A DNA stretch of 64,000 nt from assembly GCF_024199925.1 (NCBI RefSeq), contig NZ_JANADR010000001.1, positions 6,699,501-6,763,500 of the forward strand, given 5' to 3'. The stretch's first letter is position 1. Each line of letters starts with the position of its first letter. The stretch is from Bradyrhizobium sp. CCGUVB1N3. GTDB lineage: Bacteria; Pseudomonadota; Alphaproteobacteria; Rhizobiales; Xanthobacteraceae. The position numbers and the translations under genes are program-made. The notes below the pieces were generated by a model. That model searched no databases. It was not told the DNA's origin and was given only the letters and a program-made list of their open reading frames with translations. This document shows, one piece after another, positions 52,767 through 61,454 of this stretch.

Positions 52767-53753
52767 TCAGGGCACCCTGCGGACCACCTGGTTACGTAGC
52801 TTGCCGATCCTCTCGACCTCGAGTTCGACTGTATCGCCGTGGTTCAACCAGCGATCGAGCTCGAGGCCGCAGCCGCCTCCGACCGTGCCCGAGCCCATGA
52901 ATTCGCCTGCTCGCAGCGTCTCGTTGCGCGAGACATAGGCGATCATGTCCTCGAACGAGTGCAGCATGCCGCGGCTCGTGCTGTCGGTCCAGATCTCACC
53001 ATTGACGCGTGCGCGCATGGAAAGATTGTAGGCGTCTGGAATTTCGTCCGCGGTCACGATCCAGGGGCCGATCACGTTGCCGGCATCGAAGCTCTTGCCT
53101 TTGGCGGGGCCGAGCATGCCCCGCATTTCCTCAAACTGCGTGTCGCGCGCGGAGAAGTCATTGTAGATCGTGTAGCCGAAGATGTGCTCACGCGCCTTCG
53201 CGAGCGGGATGTCGCATCCTCCCTTCGACAGGAAAATCCCGAACTCGAGCTCGAAATCCATCAGCTCGCTATACGCGGGCCACGACACCGTCGCGTCCGG
53301 GCCGGACACGCTGAAGCGGTTGGTGATGTAGTAGATCGGCCGATCCCGGTAGACTTGGGGCACGTCCTGGAGCGGTCGTGTCGGCGCATCGCTTGCGACC
53401 CCCTTCCGTTGCGCGATGCGGGCCATGCCCGCCGGAGCTTCGCGGATGTGCCCGGGAAAGACCGAAAAATCACGCATCTGCGGCGGCTCGGGGATCGGAG
53501 CCAGGAGCCTGATGCGGTCGAGCGGGGAGGAGATGTCCTCGTCCGCCGCACAGGCTTCCACCACCCGACGCGTGGACTCGAGGGCTGCTTCTCCCGCCTC
53601 GATCAATTGCAGCAGGCTCGCGCCAACGGCATCCGCGCGGCCCGTTCGTGTCGCAGCGGCCACAAGGTCGAGCACCCGCCGGCCGCCAGCAGTGTCGATG
53701 ATCGCACCGGGTCGGGCCGACCCGCCGGGCGGAACGAAAGTCGCAAGCTTCAT
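52767..53753 (-). CDS. Fumarylacetoacetate hydrolase (FAH) family protein
   Basis: A 328-residue FAH-fold enzyme. The metal ligands are E168 and E170 in DFELEFGIF and D199 in IYNDFSARD; MGSGTVGGGCGLEL near residue 280 is the conserved C-terminal block. I place the start at the ATG 53753 (MKLATFVPPGG), with GGGAG six bases before it; a TTG two codons upstream is less likely. The family hydrolyses C-C bonds of acylpyruvates or performs decarboxylation and hydration in aromatic pathways. Divergent from a GntR regulator and near an MFS carrier and a cyclase-family enzyme, so part of a small catabolic set. Confidence 0.9.
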   Translation of the reverse strand: MKLATFVPPGGSARPGAIIDTAGGRRVLDLVAAATRTGRADAVGASLLQLIEAGEAALESTRRVVEACAADEDISSPLDRIRLLAPIPEPPQMRDFSVFPGHIREAPAGMARIAQRKGVASDAPTRPLQDVPQVYRDRPIYYITNRFSVSGPDATVSWPAYSELMDFELEFGIFLSKGGCDIPLAKAREHIFGYTIYNDFSARDTQFEEMRGMLGPAKGKSFDAGNVIGPWIVTADEIPDAYNLSMRARVNGEIWTDSTSRGMLHSFEDMIAYVSRNETLRAGEFMGSGTVGGGCGLELDRWLNHGDTVELEVERIGKLRNQVVRRVP

Positions 53754-53772
53754 TGACAACTCCCTTGAAAAA

Positions 53773-53795
53773 TATATTTTCTTCTATAAAATATA
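53773..53795. promoter_or_regulatory. AT-rich inverted repeat, candidate GntR operator
   Basis: TATATTTT-CTTCTAT-AAAATATA has perfect 8-base arms, and an outer pair ATTGACAA (53752-53759) / TTGTCAAT (53801-53808) surrounds it. Both lie in the 105-base gap between the divergent FAH and GntR genes, in a stretch far richer in A/T than the genes. Confidence 0.5.
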
Positions 53796-53858
53796 CAAAA
53801 TTGTCAATCCCGTCGGGCGCCCGCGAACCCGGGACGACCATCAGCGAAGGCAAGGTCC

Positions 53859-54518
53859 ATGGATCAGGATAGCGCGACCCTTACCGAGCGCGCCGAAGCG
53901 GCGTTGGAAGTCGCCATCGTCAAGGGCGAGCTGCGGCCGGGCGCGAAGCTCAAGATCGCTGATATCGCGGCTGACTACGGCGTCAGCCAGACGCCGACCC
54001 GCGAGGCGCTGTCGCGGTTGGCCTCAAAGGGGCTGGTGATCGCGGTCGGGCAGCGTGGATTCCGAGTGGCGCCGATGAGCGATACGGATCTCGCCGACAT
54101 CACATCGACGCGAATTGCGCTCGAAGCGGCGGCGCTGCGCCAGTCGATCCGACATGGCGATGCGAAATGGGAGGGAGACATCGTCTCCTGCCTGCACCAG
54201 CTCAAGCGTGTCGTCGGTCGATCGAGGATTCTGAAGAATACGCCCGAGCTCGACCGGGTTCACAAATCCTTTCATGCCAGCCTGATCGCGGCTTGCAGCG
54301 CATCCAGAACCGTCGGGCTGGCAAGCCAGCTCTACGATCAGGCTTCCCGCTACCGCAACCTGATGCTCTCGAACGCAGTCGTCGCGGAGGAGTTCGTCGC
54401 CGAGCATGAAGGGCTCGCAAACGTCGTCCTGTCGCGTTCGGCCAGTGCAGCTGTGACGAAGCTCACCGACCATCTCGAGCGCACCTACTGCGACATCTAC
54501 GGGGCAATGCCCGACTAG
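53859..54518 (+). CDS. GntR-family (FadR/FCD) regulator
   Basis: A 219-residue regulator: winged helix with IADIAADYGVSQTPTREALSRLASKGLVIAVGQRGFRV, then an FCD domain with probable metal-binding residues in ELDRVHKSFHASLI, EHEGLANVV and KLTDHLERTY. It is divergent from the FAH gene and is followed by the MFS carrier and cyclase genes on its own strand. It most likely controls both sides through the palindromes in the gap. Confidence 0.9.
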   Translation: MDQDSATLTERAEAALEVAIVKGELRPGAKLKIADIAADYGVSQTPTREALSRLASKGLVIAVGQRGFRVAPMSDTDLADITSTRIALEAAALRQSIRHGDAKWEGDIVSCLHQLKRVVGRSRILKNTPELDRVHKSFHASLIAACSASRTVGLASQLYDQASRYRNLMLSNAVVAEEFVAEHEGLANVVLSRSASAAVTKLTDHLERTYCDIYGAMPD

Positions 54519-54592
54519 AGCCGAGCCAGCATCTGCGCGCCAGAAGAACCCAAAGAAGAGCGCAGAGAGAATTCAGTACGAGGGAGGGAATT

Positions 54593-55816
54593 GTGAGTTC
54601 TGTCGATCATGTAGTCCAGCTACAGAAGGACGAGATCAGCCGCGGTTGGCTGATCTTGGTCATGGCGCTCATCGGGATTGGCGTTGGCGCGGCATCTCTG
54701 CTGTTTTACAGCATTGGGGTCTTTTTCGAGCCTCTCCAGCAGGAGTTTGGCTGGAATCGCGGGCAGATTTCGGGAGCCCTGATCTATCTCACCGCGGGAT
54801 TCGTGGTGTCAGGACCGATCGTCGGATCGCTCATTGATCGCTTCGGCGCGCGCATCGTTGCGCTGGTGTCCATCCCATTGCTGATTGTGAGCATCGTCGG
54901 CCTCGGCGGAATGAATGGCTCGATCGTCGTGTTCTACGTCCTGTTCTTCGCGGCGGGGTGTCTGGGTGCGGGAACGACACCGGTGGTCTACACGCGGATC
55001 GTGAATGGAAACTTCAAGGTATCGCGCGGCCTGGCGCTTGGTATCGTGCTGGCTGGGACCGGGATCGCGGCTCTTGCGTTGCCTCCCTTGCTGGCCTCGC
55101 AAATCGCGTCGCTGGGGTGGCGTTCAGGATTCATCGTCATGGCGATGCTTGCAGCGATCGCCTGGCCGATGGTCTATTTCGGCTTCAGGGATCTGGAAGG
55201 CGCGGCACGGCCAGCGGCCAAGGCAGCGGAAGGTATTGACCGTTCCGAGGCACTGAGATCCAGGATCTTTTGGACGATTGCGATCGGATTCCTGGCGGTT
55301 GCGGCTGCGATATCCGGGATGGTGGTACACATGATTCCGTTGTTGCGAGACGCGGGTCTCCCGGTACCGAGAGCTGCCGCGATCGCTTCGCTGATTGGCG
55401 TTGGTGTCATCATTGGTCGTGTCCTGATTGGATGGACCATCGACCGCCTGTTTGCGCCCCGCGTAGCAGGTGCGGTGTTCCTGATCACTGCAGGAGGATG
55501 CGTGCTCTTGAATGTCGGGGGCGCACAGACCGCTCCGATCGCAGCTTTCCTGATCGGCTTTGCCCTCGGCGCGGAAATCGATCTCATCGCCTATCTAACC
55601 GCCCGCTATTTCGGAATGCGCAACTACGGCTTTCTCTATGGTCTGGCATATTCGATCTTTAGCGTGGGCGCAGCGCTCGGGCCTGCCGTCACGGGAAATC
55701 TGTTCGACATCAACAAGAACTACAGTGCCGCCCTTTGGCTGATGGCGGCCTGTCTCGTCTTCGGTGCGCTGGCGATGAGCACGTTGCCGCGCTTCCAGAA
55801 GAACCCGCAGCAATAG
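54593..55816 (+). CDS. MFS carrier, monocarboxylate/oxalate-formate-like
   Basis: A 407-residue, 12-segment major facilitator. The start is a GTG at 54593 with GAGGGAGGG before it. Typical blocks are YSIGVFFEPLQQEFGWNRGQ after the first segment and GPIVGSLIDRFGARIVALVS at motif A, both like monocarboxylate and oxalate/formate carriers. It probably imports the substrate of the neighbouring FAH-family and cyclase-family enzymes. Confidence 0.87.
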   Translation: MSSVDHVVQLQKDEISRGWLILVMALIGIGVGAASLLFYSIGVFFEPLQQEFGWNRGQISGALIYLTAGFVVSGPIVGSLIDRFGARIVALVSIPLLIVSIVGLGGMNGSIVVFYVLFFAAGCLGAGTTPVVYTRIVNGNFKVSRGLALGIVLAGTGIAALALPPLLASQIASLGWRSGFIVMAMLAAIAWPMVYFGFRDLEGAARPAAKAAEGIDRSEALRSRIFWTIAIGFLAVAAAISGMVVHMIPLLRDAGLPVPRAAAIASLIGVGVIIGRVLIGWTIDRLFAPRVAGAVFLITAGGCVLLNVGGAQTAPIAAFLIGFALGAEIDLIAYLTARYFGMRNYGFLYGLAYSIFSVGAALGPAVTGNLFDINKNYSAALWLMAACLVFGALAMSTLPRFQKNPQQ

Positions 55817-55868
55817 CGAGCACGGCGCATCCGCGTGTGCGGACCGCGCAACGAATGGATCAGAGCAC

Positions 55869-56645
55869 ATGACGAGACGATTGATCGACATTTCGGTGCC
55901 GTTGCAGAACGACGTGCCTGCCGATCCGCCGGGCAACCGGCCGAGCATTCAGTACATCGACCATCAACAGGGGCTGCCGGGCATGTTGCAGTTCTTTGCC
56001 GGCCTGAAGGCGGAGGATTTGCCGGACGGCCAGGGCTGGGCGGTCGAGCATGTGGCACTCTCCACTCACAATGGCACGCATCTGGATGCGCCCTGGCACT
56101 TTCACCCGACGATGAATCGCGGCGAACGCTCGTGGACCATCGACGAGGTGCCGCTGGAATGGTGTCTGCAGCCAGCCGTGAAACTCGATTTCCGGCATCT
56201 GCCGGATGGTTATGTGGCGACTGCGAAGGACGTCGAAGATGAGCTCACACGGATCGGCCATACGCTGAACCCTCTCGAGATCGTCATCGTCAATACCAGT
56301 GCCGGAGCCAAGTTTGGCCGGCCCGACTACGTCAACTCCGGTTGCGGGCTGGGTCATGAGGCGACGATGTACCTGTTGGAGCGCGGCGTGCGGTTGACCG
56401 GAACGGATGCCTGGAGTTGGGACGCGCCCTTTGTCCTCACTGCGCAGAAATATGCCGAGACCCGCGACGCTTCGTTGATCTGGGAAGGCCATAAGGCCGG
56501 CCGGCACATCGGCTACTGCCACCTTGAAAAGCTGCACAATCTCGATCTGCTGCCTTCGACCGGCTTCAGCGTATCGTGCTTCCCGGTCAAGATCGCGCAT
56601 GCATCGGCTGGCTGGACCCGCGCGGTTGCGATTCTCGACGGTTGA
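55869..56645 (+). CDS. Cyclase-family hydrolase (KynB-like fold)
   Basis: A 258-residue metal-dependent hydrolase with the family motif HNGTHLDAPWHF (H67, H71, D73, H77) and a second metal/catalytic block in GHEATMYLLERGVRLTGTDAWSWD. Members hydrolyse formamides, lactones or cyclic esters; kynurenine formamidase is the best-known. It is 52 bases after the MFS gene, likely in one transcript. The reaction may open a lactone or amide that the FAH-family enzyme then processes. Confidence 0.88.
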   Translation: MTRRLIDISVPLQNDVPADPPGNRPSIQYIDHQQGLPGMLQFFAGLKAEDLPDGQGWAVEHVALSTHNGTHLDAPWHFHPTMNRGERSWTIDEVPLEWCLQPAVKLDFRHLPDGYVATAKDVEDELTRIGHTLNPLEIVIVNTSAGAKFGRPDYVNSGCGLGHEATMYLLERGVRLTGTDAWSWDAPFVLTAQKYAETRDASLIWEGHKAGRHIGYCHLEKLHNLDLLPSTGFSVSCFPVKIAHASAGWTRAVAILDG

Positions 56646-56682
56646 GGTGTCGGAGATGCTTTCAACGAAGTAGCCAGCGCCG

Positions 56683-57945
56683 TCACCCCACCTTGCTGCT
56701 GCCTTGCGTGATCAGGCGTGCGGCGCGCTGGTCGCGAACGTAGATCCAGAGCCAGGTGAGCGCGACGGTGAGGCGATGGCGCAGGCCGATCAGGAAGTAG
56801 ATGTGGGCGATGCCCCAGATCCACCACGCGATCGCGCCGCGCAGTTTCACCCGGCCGAAATCGATCACCGCGAGCCGCTTGCCGATCTGCGCGAGGCTGC
56901 CGGCGTGCTTGTAGCGGAACGGGCCGAGCTTCTCGCCCCGCAGCCGTGCCTTGATGAGGTTCGCGACATAGCGTCCCTGCTGCTTGGCCGCCGGCGCGAT
57001 GCCGGGCACCGGCTTGCCGTCCCACGCGGAAATCGTGACGGTGTCGCCGATGGCGAAGACATCCGGATGGCCGGGCACGGTCAGATCATCGGCGACCTCG
57101 ACGCGGCCGGCGCGGTCGGCCGGTGCATTCAACCATTCGGCGGCGGGCGAGGCGCGCACACCGGCCGCCCAGATCCGGGTCTTCGCATTCAGCTGCTGCC
57201 CGCCATAGACCACGCCGTCGCGGTCAACCTCGGTGACGGGCTGGCCCAGCACGACCTCGACGCCGATCTTTTCCAGCGAAGCCTGCGCATAGGCCGAGAG
57301 ATCGTCGGCAAAGCCCGCGAGCACGCGGGGGCCGGCCTCGATCAGCACGACGCGCGCCTTGCGCGTGTCGATGTTGCGAAAATCGCCAGGCAGCGTGTGA
57401 TGCGCCATCTCGGCGATAGTGCCGGCAAGCTCGACGCCGGTCGGACCGGCGCCGATGATGACGAAGGTGAGGCGCGCGGCACGGCGCTCCGGATCGGTCT
57501 CGCGTTCGGCGCGCTCGAACGCGAGCAGGATGTGACGCCGCAGCGTGGTCGCATCCTCCAGCGTCTTCAAGCCGGGTGCCCACTGCTCCCATTCGTCGTG
57601 GCCGAAATAGGCGTGGCGGACACCGGTCGCGAGCACCAGCGTGTCGTAGGGAACTTCGCTGCCGTCATCGAGCAGCACGGCGCGCCGCTCGGCATCGACC
57701 CCGCTCACGGTCGCAAACAGCGTCGTCACTTCGCGCCGCGCCCGCATGAGGTGGCGGACCGGCCAGGCGATATCGCTGGTTGCAAGCGAAGCGGTCGCGA
57801 CCTGGTAGAGCAGCGGCTGAAACAGATGATGGTTGCGGCGGTCGATCAGCGTGATCTCGACCGGGCTGCCTGCGAGCCGATAGGTCGTCTCAAGCCCGCC
57901 AAAGCCGGCTCCGACGATGACGACGCGGTGGGGTTTCGCAGTCAT
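56683..57945 (-). CDS. NAD(P)/FAD-dependent oxidoreductase, type II NADH dehydrogenase-like
   Basis: A 420-residue flavoprotein. The FAD dinucleotide fold is VVIVGAGFGG at 8-17, the NADH fold is FVIIGAGPTGVELAG near 158, and the C-terminal FAD block is VFAIGDTV. The C-terminal region contains hydrophobic stretches (AIAWWIWGIAHIYFLIGLRH) that would attach it to the membrane, as in NDH-2 enzymes passing electrons from NADH to quinone. Start at ATG 57945 (MTAKPHRVVI) with GAGGG upstream; the frame is open to 58065 but unlike the family there. It is a single gene. Confidence 0.92.
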   Translation of the reverse strand: MTAKPHRVVIVGAGFGGLETTYRLAGSPVEITLIDRRNHHLFQPLLYQVATASLATSDIAWPVRHLMRARREVTTLFATVSGVDAERRAVLLDDGSEVPYDTLVLATGVRHAYFGHDEWEQWAPGLKTLEDATTLRRHILLAFERAERETDPERRAARLTFVIIGAGPTGVELAGTIAEMAHHTLPGDFRNIDTRKARVVLIEAGPRVLAGFADDLSAYAQASLEKIGVEVVLGQPVTEVDRDGVVYGGQQLNAKTRIWAAGVRASPAAEWLNAPADRAGRVEVADDLTVPGHPDVFAIGDTVTISAWDGKPVPGIAPAAKQQGRYVANLIKARLRGEKLGPFRYKHAGSLAQIGKRLAVIDFGRVKLRGAIAWWIWGIAHIYFLIGLRHRLTVALTWLWIYVRDQRAARLITQGSSKVG

Positions 57946-58249
57946 GAAAGCGGCCCTCGATTCGCTGGATGTGCGCCACCCATTAAAGAGCGAAGACGGG
58001 GTCTCGGTCCAATAGCCGTCATCAATTGAGGAATAGAGCCGGGGTATCGAAGGGGGCGCGAACATGCGCCGCAGTCCTCGCCAAAGTGAGTAGAACTATA
58101 TTTCTTGCCATCCGGGATGGGGGCGAATTATGGTGCAGGGGCGGGCGCTGAGCCATTGACGGCTCTCACGATTTTGCGTCCTAAACAGAACGATCCGGAA
58201 GCGGGCCATCCGCCATTTCGGGGCAATGAAAGCGAGGAGGGGAGTGGTT

Positions 58250-59422
58250 ATGAGGACGGCATTCTGGCTGGCGGGTGCGGCTGCGCTCGCGCTGGCAAGC
58301 CCGGCATCGGCCGGCGACACCATCAAGATCGGCTTCGTCTCGACCTTCAGCGGCCCGACCGCGGTGATCGGCAACGACATGCGCAACTCCTTCGAGCTCG
58401 CGCTCGACCATCTCGGCCGCAAGATGGACGGCAAGCCGGTCGAGGTGGTCTACGAGGATGACCAGCAGAAGCCCGATGTCGGCAAGCAGAAGACCGAAAA
58501 GCTCGTGCAGTCCGACAAGGTCGATTTCATCGTCGGCTACATCTGGTCCAACGTGCTGCTCGCCTCGCTCAAGACCGCGGTGGACTCGAAGACCTTCCTG
58601 ATCTCGGCCAATGCCGGCCCGTCGCAGCTCGCCGGCGAGCTGTGCTCTCCCTATGTCTTCTCGACCTCCTGGCAGAACGACCAGACGCCGCAGGCGATGG
58701 GCCAGTACATGAACCAGAAGGGCGTCAAGAGCGTCTTCCTGATCGGGCCGAACTACGCCGCGGGCAAGGACATGCTTGCGGGCGTGAAGAGCACTTTCAA
58801 GGGCGAGATCAAGGGCGAGGAATATACGGTGTGGCCGAGCCAGCTCGATTTCTCCGCCGAGCTCTCCAAGGCCCGCGCCTCGGGCGCCGAGTCGATCTTC
58901 GTGTTCTATCCCGGTGCGGCCGGCGTACAGTTCCTCAATCAGTATGTACAGGCGGGCCTGAAGACCCAGATTCCGCTCTACACGGTGTTCACCGTCGACG
59001 AGCTGTCGCTGCCGCTCCAGAAGGAGAATGCGCTGGGTATCCCTGGCGCGCAGGAATGGGTCAACGATCTCCCGAACGAGGAGAACAAGCGCTTCGTCGC
59101 CGACTACCGCAAGAAGTACACCAACCTGCGCCCGACCTACTACGGAGCGCAAGCCTACGACGCGGCCCAGCTCATCAACAGCGCGGTCGTGGCGGTGAAG
59201 GGCGACACCAGCAAGAAGGACGCGATGAAGGCCGAGATGGAAAAGGCCAACATCAAGTCGCTGCGCGGTTCGTTCAAGTACGGCAACAACCACATCCCGA
59301 TCCAGAACTTCTATCTCCAGGACGTGGTGAAGGACGCCGACGGCCAGCTCGCGCTGAAGACGGTCGCCACCATCGTCAAGGACGACCAGGACCGCTTCCA
59401 CGACAAGTGCCCGATGAAGTGA
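58250..59422 (+). CDS. Branched-chain amino acid type ABC binding protein (orphan)
   Basis: A 390-residue family 4 binding protein. The signal peptide is MRTAFWLAGAAALALASPAS with cleavage after ASA (residue 21); the mature domain opens DTIKIGFVSTFSGPTAVIGN. The start at 58250 is chosen over 58226 because GGAGGGG sits before it and the signal peptide then has a normal length. It has no transporter genes beside it. Ligand unknown. Confidence 0.9.
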   Translation: MRTAFWLAGAAALALASPASAGDTIKIGFVSTFSGPTAVIGNDMRNSFELALDHLGRKMDGKPVEVVYEDDQQKPDVGKQKTEKLVQSDKVDFIVGYIWSNVLLASLKTAVDSKTFLISANAGPSQLAGELCSPYVFSTSWQNDQTPQAMGQYMNQKGVKSVFLIGPNYAAGKDMLAGVKSTFKGEIKGEEYTVWPSQLDFSAELSKARASGAESIFVFYPGAAGVQFLNQYVQAGLKTQIPLYTVFTVDELSLPLQKENALGIPGAQEWVNDLPNEENKRFVADYRKKYTNLRPTYYGAQAYDAAQLINSAVVAVKGDTSKKDAMKAEMEKANIKSLRGSFKYGNNHIPIQNFYLQDVVKDADGQLALKTVATIVKDDQDRFHDKCPMK

Positions 59423-59430
59423 GGCCTGGC

Positions 59431-59487
59431 CTCTCCCTCTCTCCGCTCTTCGCGGGGAGGGGGTGGGGTGAGGGGTTGTTTCCGCAA
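59431..59487. repeat. Half copy of repeat family B
   Basis: CTCTCCCTCTCTCCGCTCTT then CGCGGGGAGGGGGTGGGGTG matches the left module of family B; the usual right module is missing, suggesting a decayed element. Confidence 0.6.
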
Positions 59488-59525
59488 TCACGCTGACAGT
59501 TCGACGCGCGGTGAGTTCCCGTCAC

Positions 59526-59552
59526 CCGCAATTCCTGCTGCGTGAATTGCGG
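59526..59552. promoter_or_regulatory. Perfect 9-base inverted repeat
   Basis: CCGCAATTC-CTGCTGCGT-GAATTGCGG, about 100 bases after the binding-protein gene and 250 bases before the repeat-protein gene. It could be an operator or an RNA stem; no T-run follows, so an intrinsic terminator is unlikely. Confidence 0.35.
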
Positions 59553-59801
59553 CTTCTCGCCGCAGGCGGGGCGAGGCGAAGACCTACACCTGCGGTCTGC
59601 TCGCGGAGACGGCCTTCACACCCATCGCGTCGTCGATACGACCTCTCGGAAAAGCTGTCCGCTGCCAAACGGGTGTAGACGATCTGAGGTCCTCCATTCG
59701 AATCGCTGCACTCGAATTGACGACTCGGCTTTTGACCTGCCCAGGCTGACACTCCTTGACGTCGGGGAGAGGGCCCGTCCGGTTGCGACGAGGGAGGCGA
59801 C

Positions 59802-61199
59802 ATGAATTTCCGGTACCCGTCGGACGCGATCGTACCGCTTCACCGCGACCACCATCACGTGGACGATGGTGGCTATGACAGGTTCGCTTCCACATCGAGG
59901 GACTCTGCGCCTTCCTCCATGCCGACATTCGGAGACGATGGAGCTGGCGCCCATGGCCGGCTCTGGTTTGCGAGCCACGAGGCGCACTCTCCCACCGGAA
60001 TCATGAGCCGGCACGACGCCGTGTCTTCCGAGCCCGATAGCCACCACGCCGCTCCATCAGCTGGAGCCGGATCTGGATCGGGCAATCCGGGCCTCGGTTC
60101 GGTCCAAAGCCTCGCTTCGGTCCAAAGCGGAGACACCGCGGCCGGTAATGGCGGAGATGGCTATTCCTATGGAGGCATCGTGCACGCCTCCATTCTGATC
60201 TATGAACCGATCAACATATCGGTGTCCGTCGGATACGGCTCCGTTGCCCTGGCCGAGCAAACCAACGACGTGAATGTCGATCAATCCGCCTTTCAGATGG
60301 CGGGCGTCGGGGGAGATGGCGGCAACGGCAATATCGCGTCAGGAGGCGGCGTCGGCGTCGCCTCCACCGGCTCCGCCGTGATCGCGACTGGCGGCAGCGG
60401 CGCTGGCAACGGGGGCGACGGCTATTTCTCCGGCGCGCTGGTTGACGCTCCCGTCGTGATCTACCATCCGGTCAATATTGCGGTGGCTGGCCCAGGCGGC
60501 ACAGCCTACGCAAGCCAGTCGAATGCGGTCGATATCAATCAGTCGGTCGTCCAGATCGCAGGTGTTGGTGGGAGCGGCGGAAACGGCAACGTCGCCGGCG
60601 GCGGCAGCGTCATCACGCTCGATCCCGCCTGGGGATCAAGCAACGGCGGAAACGCCTGGCACTTGGTCGAGACGGGTGGCAGCCAGGCCGGCAATGGCGG
60701 AGATGGTTCCTTCCATGGAGGGCTCGTTCATACGTCCTTCGTGCTGTATGACCCGATCAACATTGCGGTCGCGGGTTACAACTCCAGCGCTTACGCGATC
60801 CAGACCAATAGCGTGTATGTGGATCAGTCCGCCCTTCAGATAGCCGGTATCGGCGGGCAAGGGGGCAACGGAAACGTTGCGATGGGCGGCAGCCTTGTCT
60901 CTCACAGCTTGTGGGGCGGCTCCGATGCGATTGCGACCGGAGCCAACGGCGCCGGCAATGGCGGGAGCGGCCATTCCTCGGGGAGCCTGATCGACGTCAG
61001 CGTCGCGATCTATGCTCCCATCAATATTGCGATCGCCGGCCCGCATTCGACGGCGGTGGCCGATCAGACCAACGACGTGCACATCGACCAGAGCGCGGTA
61101 CAGATCGCCGGAGTGGGCGGCGACGGCGGCCACGGCAATCTCGCGCTGGGCGGCGATCTTGCCACACATCTTCTGTCGGATCTCCACCTGACGGCGTAG
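59802..61199 (+). CDS. Glycine/asparagine-rich four-repeat protein, probable type I secretion substrate
   Basis: A 465-residue protein without a signal peptide. Residues 1-110 are His/Asp/Ser-rich and look disordered. Then four repeats begin at AGNGGDG 114, 201, 296 and 383, each about 68 residues with 19-27-residue linkers: GNGGDG, a GG(I/L)(V/I) turn, a strand like SFVLYDPINIAVAG, then QTN-V-(V/I)DQSA-Q(I/M)AG(V/I)GG and (D/S/Q)GGNGN(I/V/L)A-GG. The regular spacing suggests a beta-solenoid or stacked-sheet fold. The C-terminus LLSDLHLTA ends in acidic and hydrophobic residues, as in type I secretion signals. It lies two genes upstream of a PrtD-type exporter. I do not recognise the family; no RTX nonapeptides are present. 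Confidence 0.85.
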   Translation: MNFRYPSDAIVPLHRDHHHVDDGGYDRFASTSRDSAPSSMPTFGDDGAGAHGRLWFASHEAHSPTGIMSRHDAVSSEPDSHHAAPSAGAGSGSGNPGLGSVQSLASVQSGDTAAGNGGDGYSYGGIVHASILIYEPINISVSVGYGSVALAEQTNDVNVDQSAFQMAGVGGDGGNGNIASGGGVGVASTGSAVIATGGSGAGNGGDGYFSGALVDAPVVIYHPVNIAVAGPGGTAYASQSNAVDINQSVVQIAGVGGSGGNGNVAGGGSVITLDPAWGSSNGGNAWHLVETGGSQAGNGGDGSFHGGLVHTSFVLYDPINIAVAGYNSSAYAIQTNSVYVDQSALQIAGIGGQGGNGNVAMGGSLVSHSLWGGSDAIATGANGAGNGGSGHSSGSLIDVSVAIYAPINIAIAGPHSTAVADQTNDVHIDQSAVQIAGVGGDGGHGNLALGGDLATHLLSDLHLTA

Positions 61200-61454
61200 C
61201 GAGACTTGCGCCGACGTGCGACGCGGCCGGCCTTGTCGAGACGCCACGCACGCAAGCACTCGGACGCGCCCTGACGTCCGCGGCGTCAAGGTGGCATCAC
61301 AAGGGGCATACTTTCGTGCGTAGGCCTACCAAACCGGATGGTGTCCGATTTGACATCTATCGCCGCCCTACGTGCGCGGACCAAAGTTGCTGAGCGTATC
61401 CGTCTGATCGGGACGGATGATGCTTGCAAGTCAACAAACGCAGGGAGTCTCCAA

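Larger units (their letters stand above)
59423..59801. other. Intergenic region before the repeat-protein gene
   Basis: Holds a half copy of repeat family B (59431-59487), a perfect inverted repeat CCGCAATTC-N9-GAATTGCGG (59526-59552), and two near copies of TTCGAATCG / CTCGAATTG around 59697-59719. The promoter of the repeat-protein gene should lie here; no clear -35/-10 pair was found. Ribosome site GAGGGAGG precedes the ATG at 59802. Confidence 0.5.

Noticed and set aside
59802..61199. RTX toxin or PE-PGRS-like assignment for the glycine-rich protein
   Set aside because: It lacks the GGxGxDxUx nonapeptide and the PE domain; the long regular repeat with hydrophobic strands is different.
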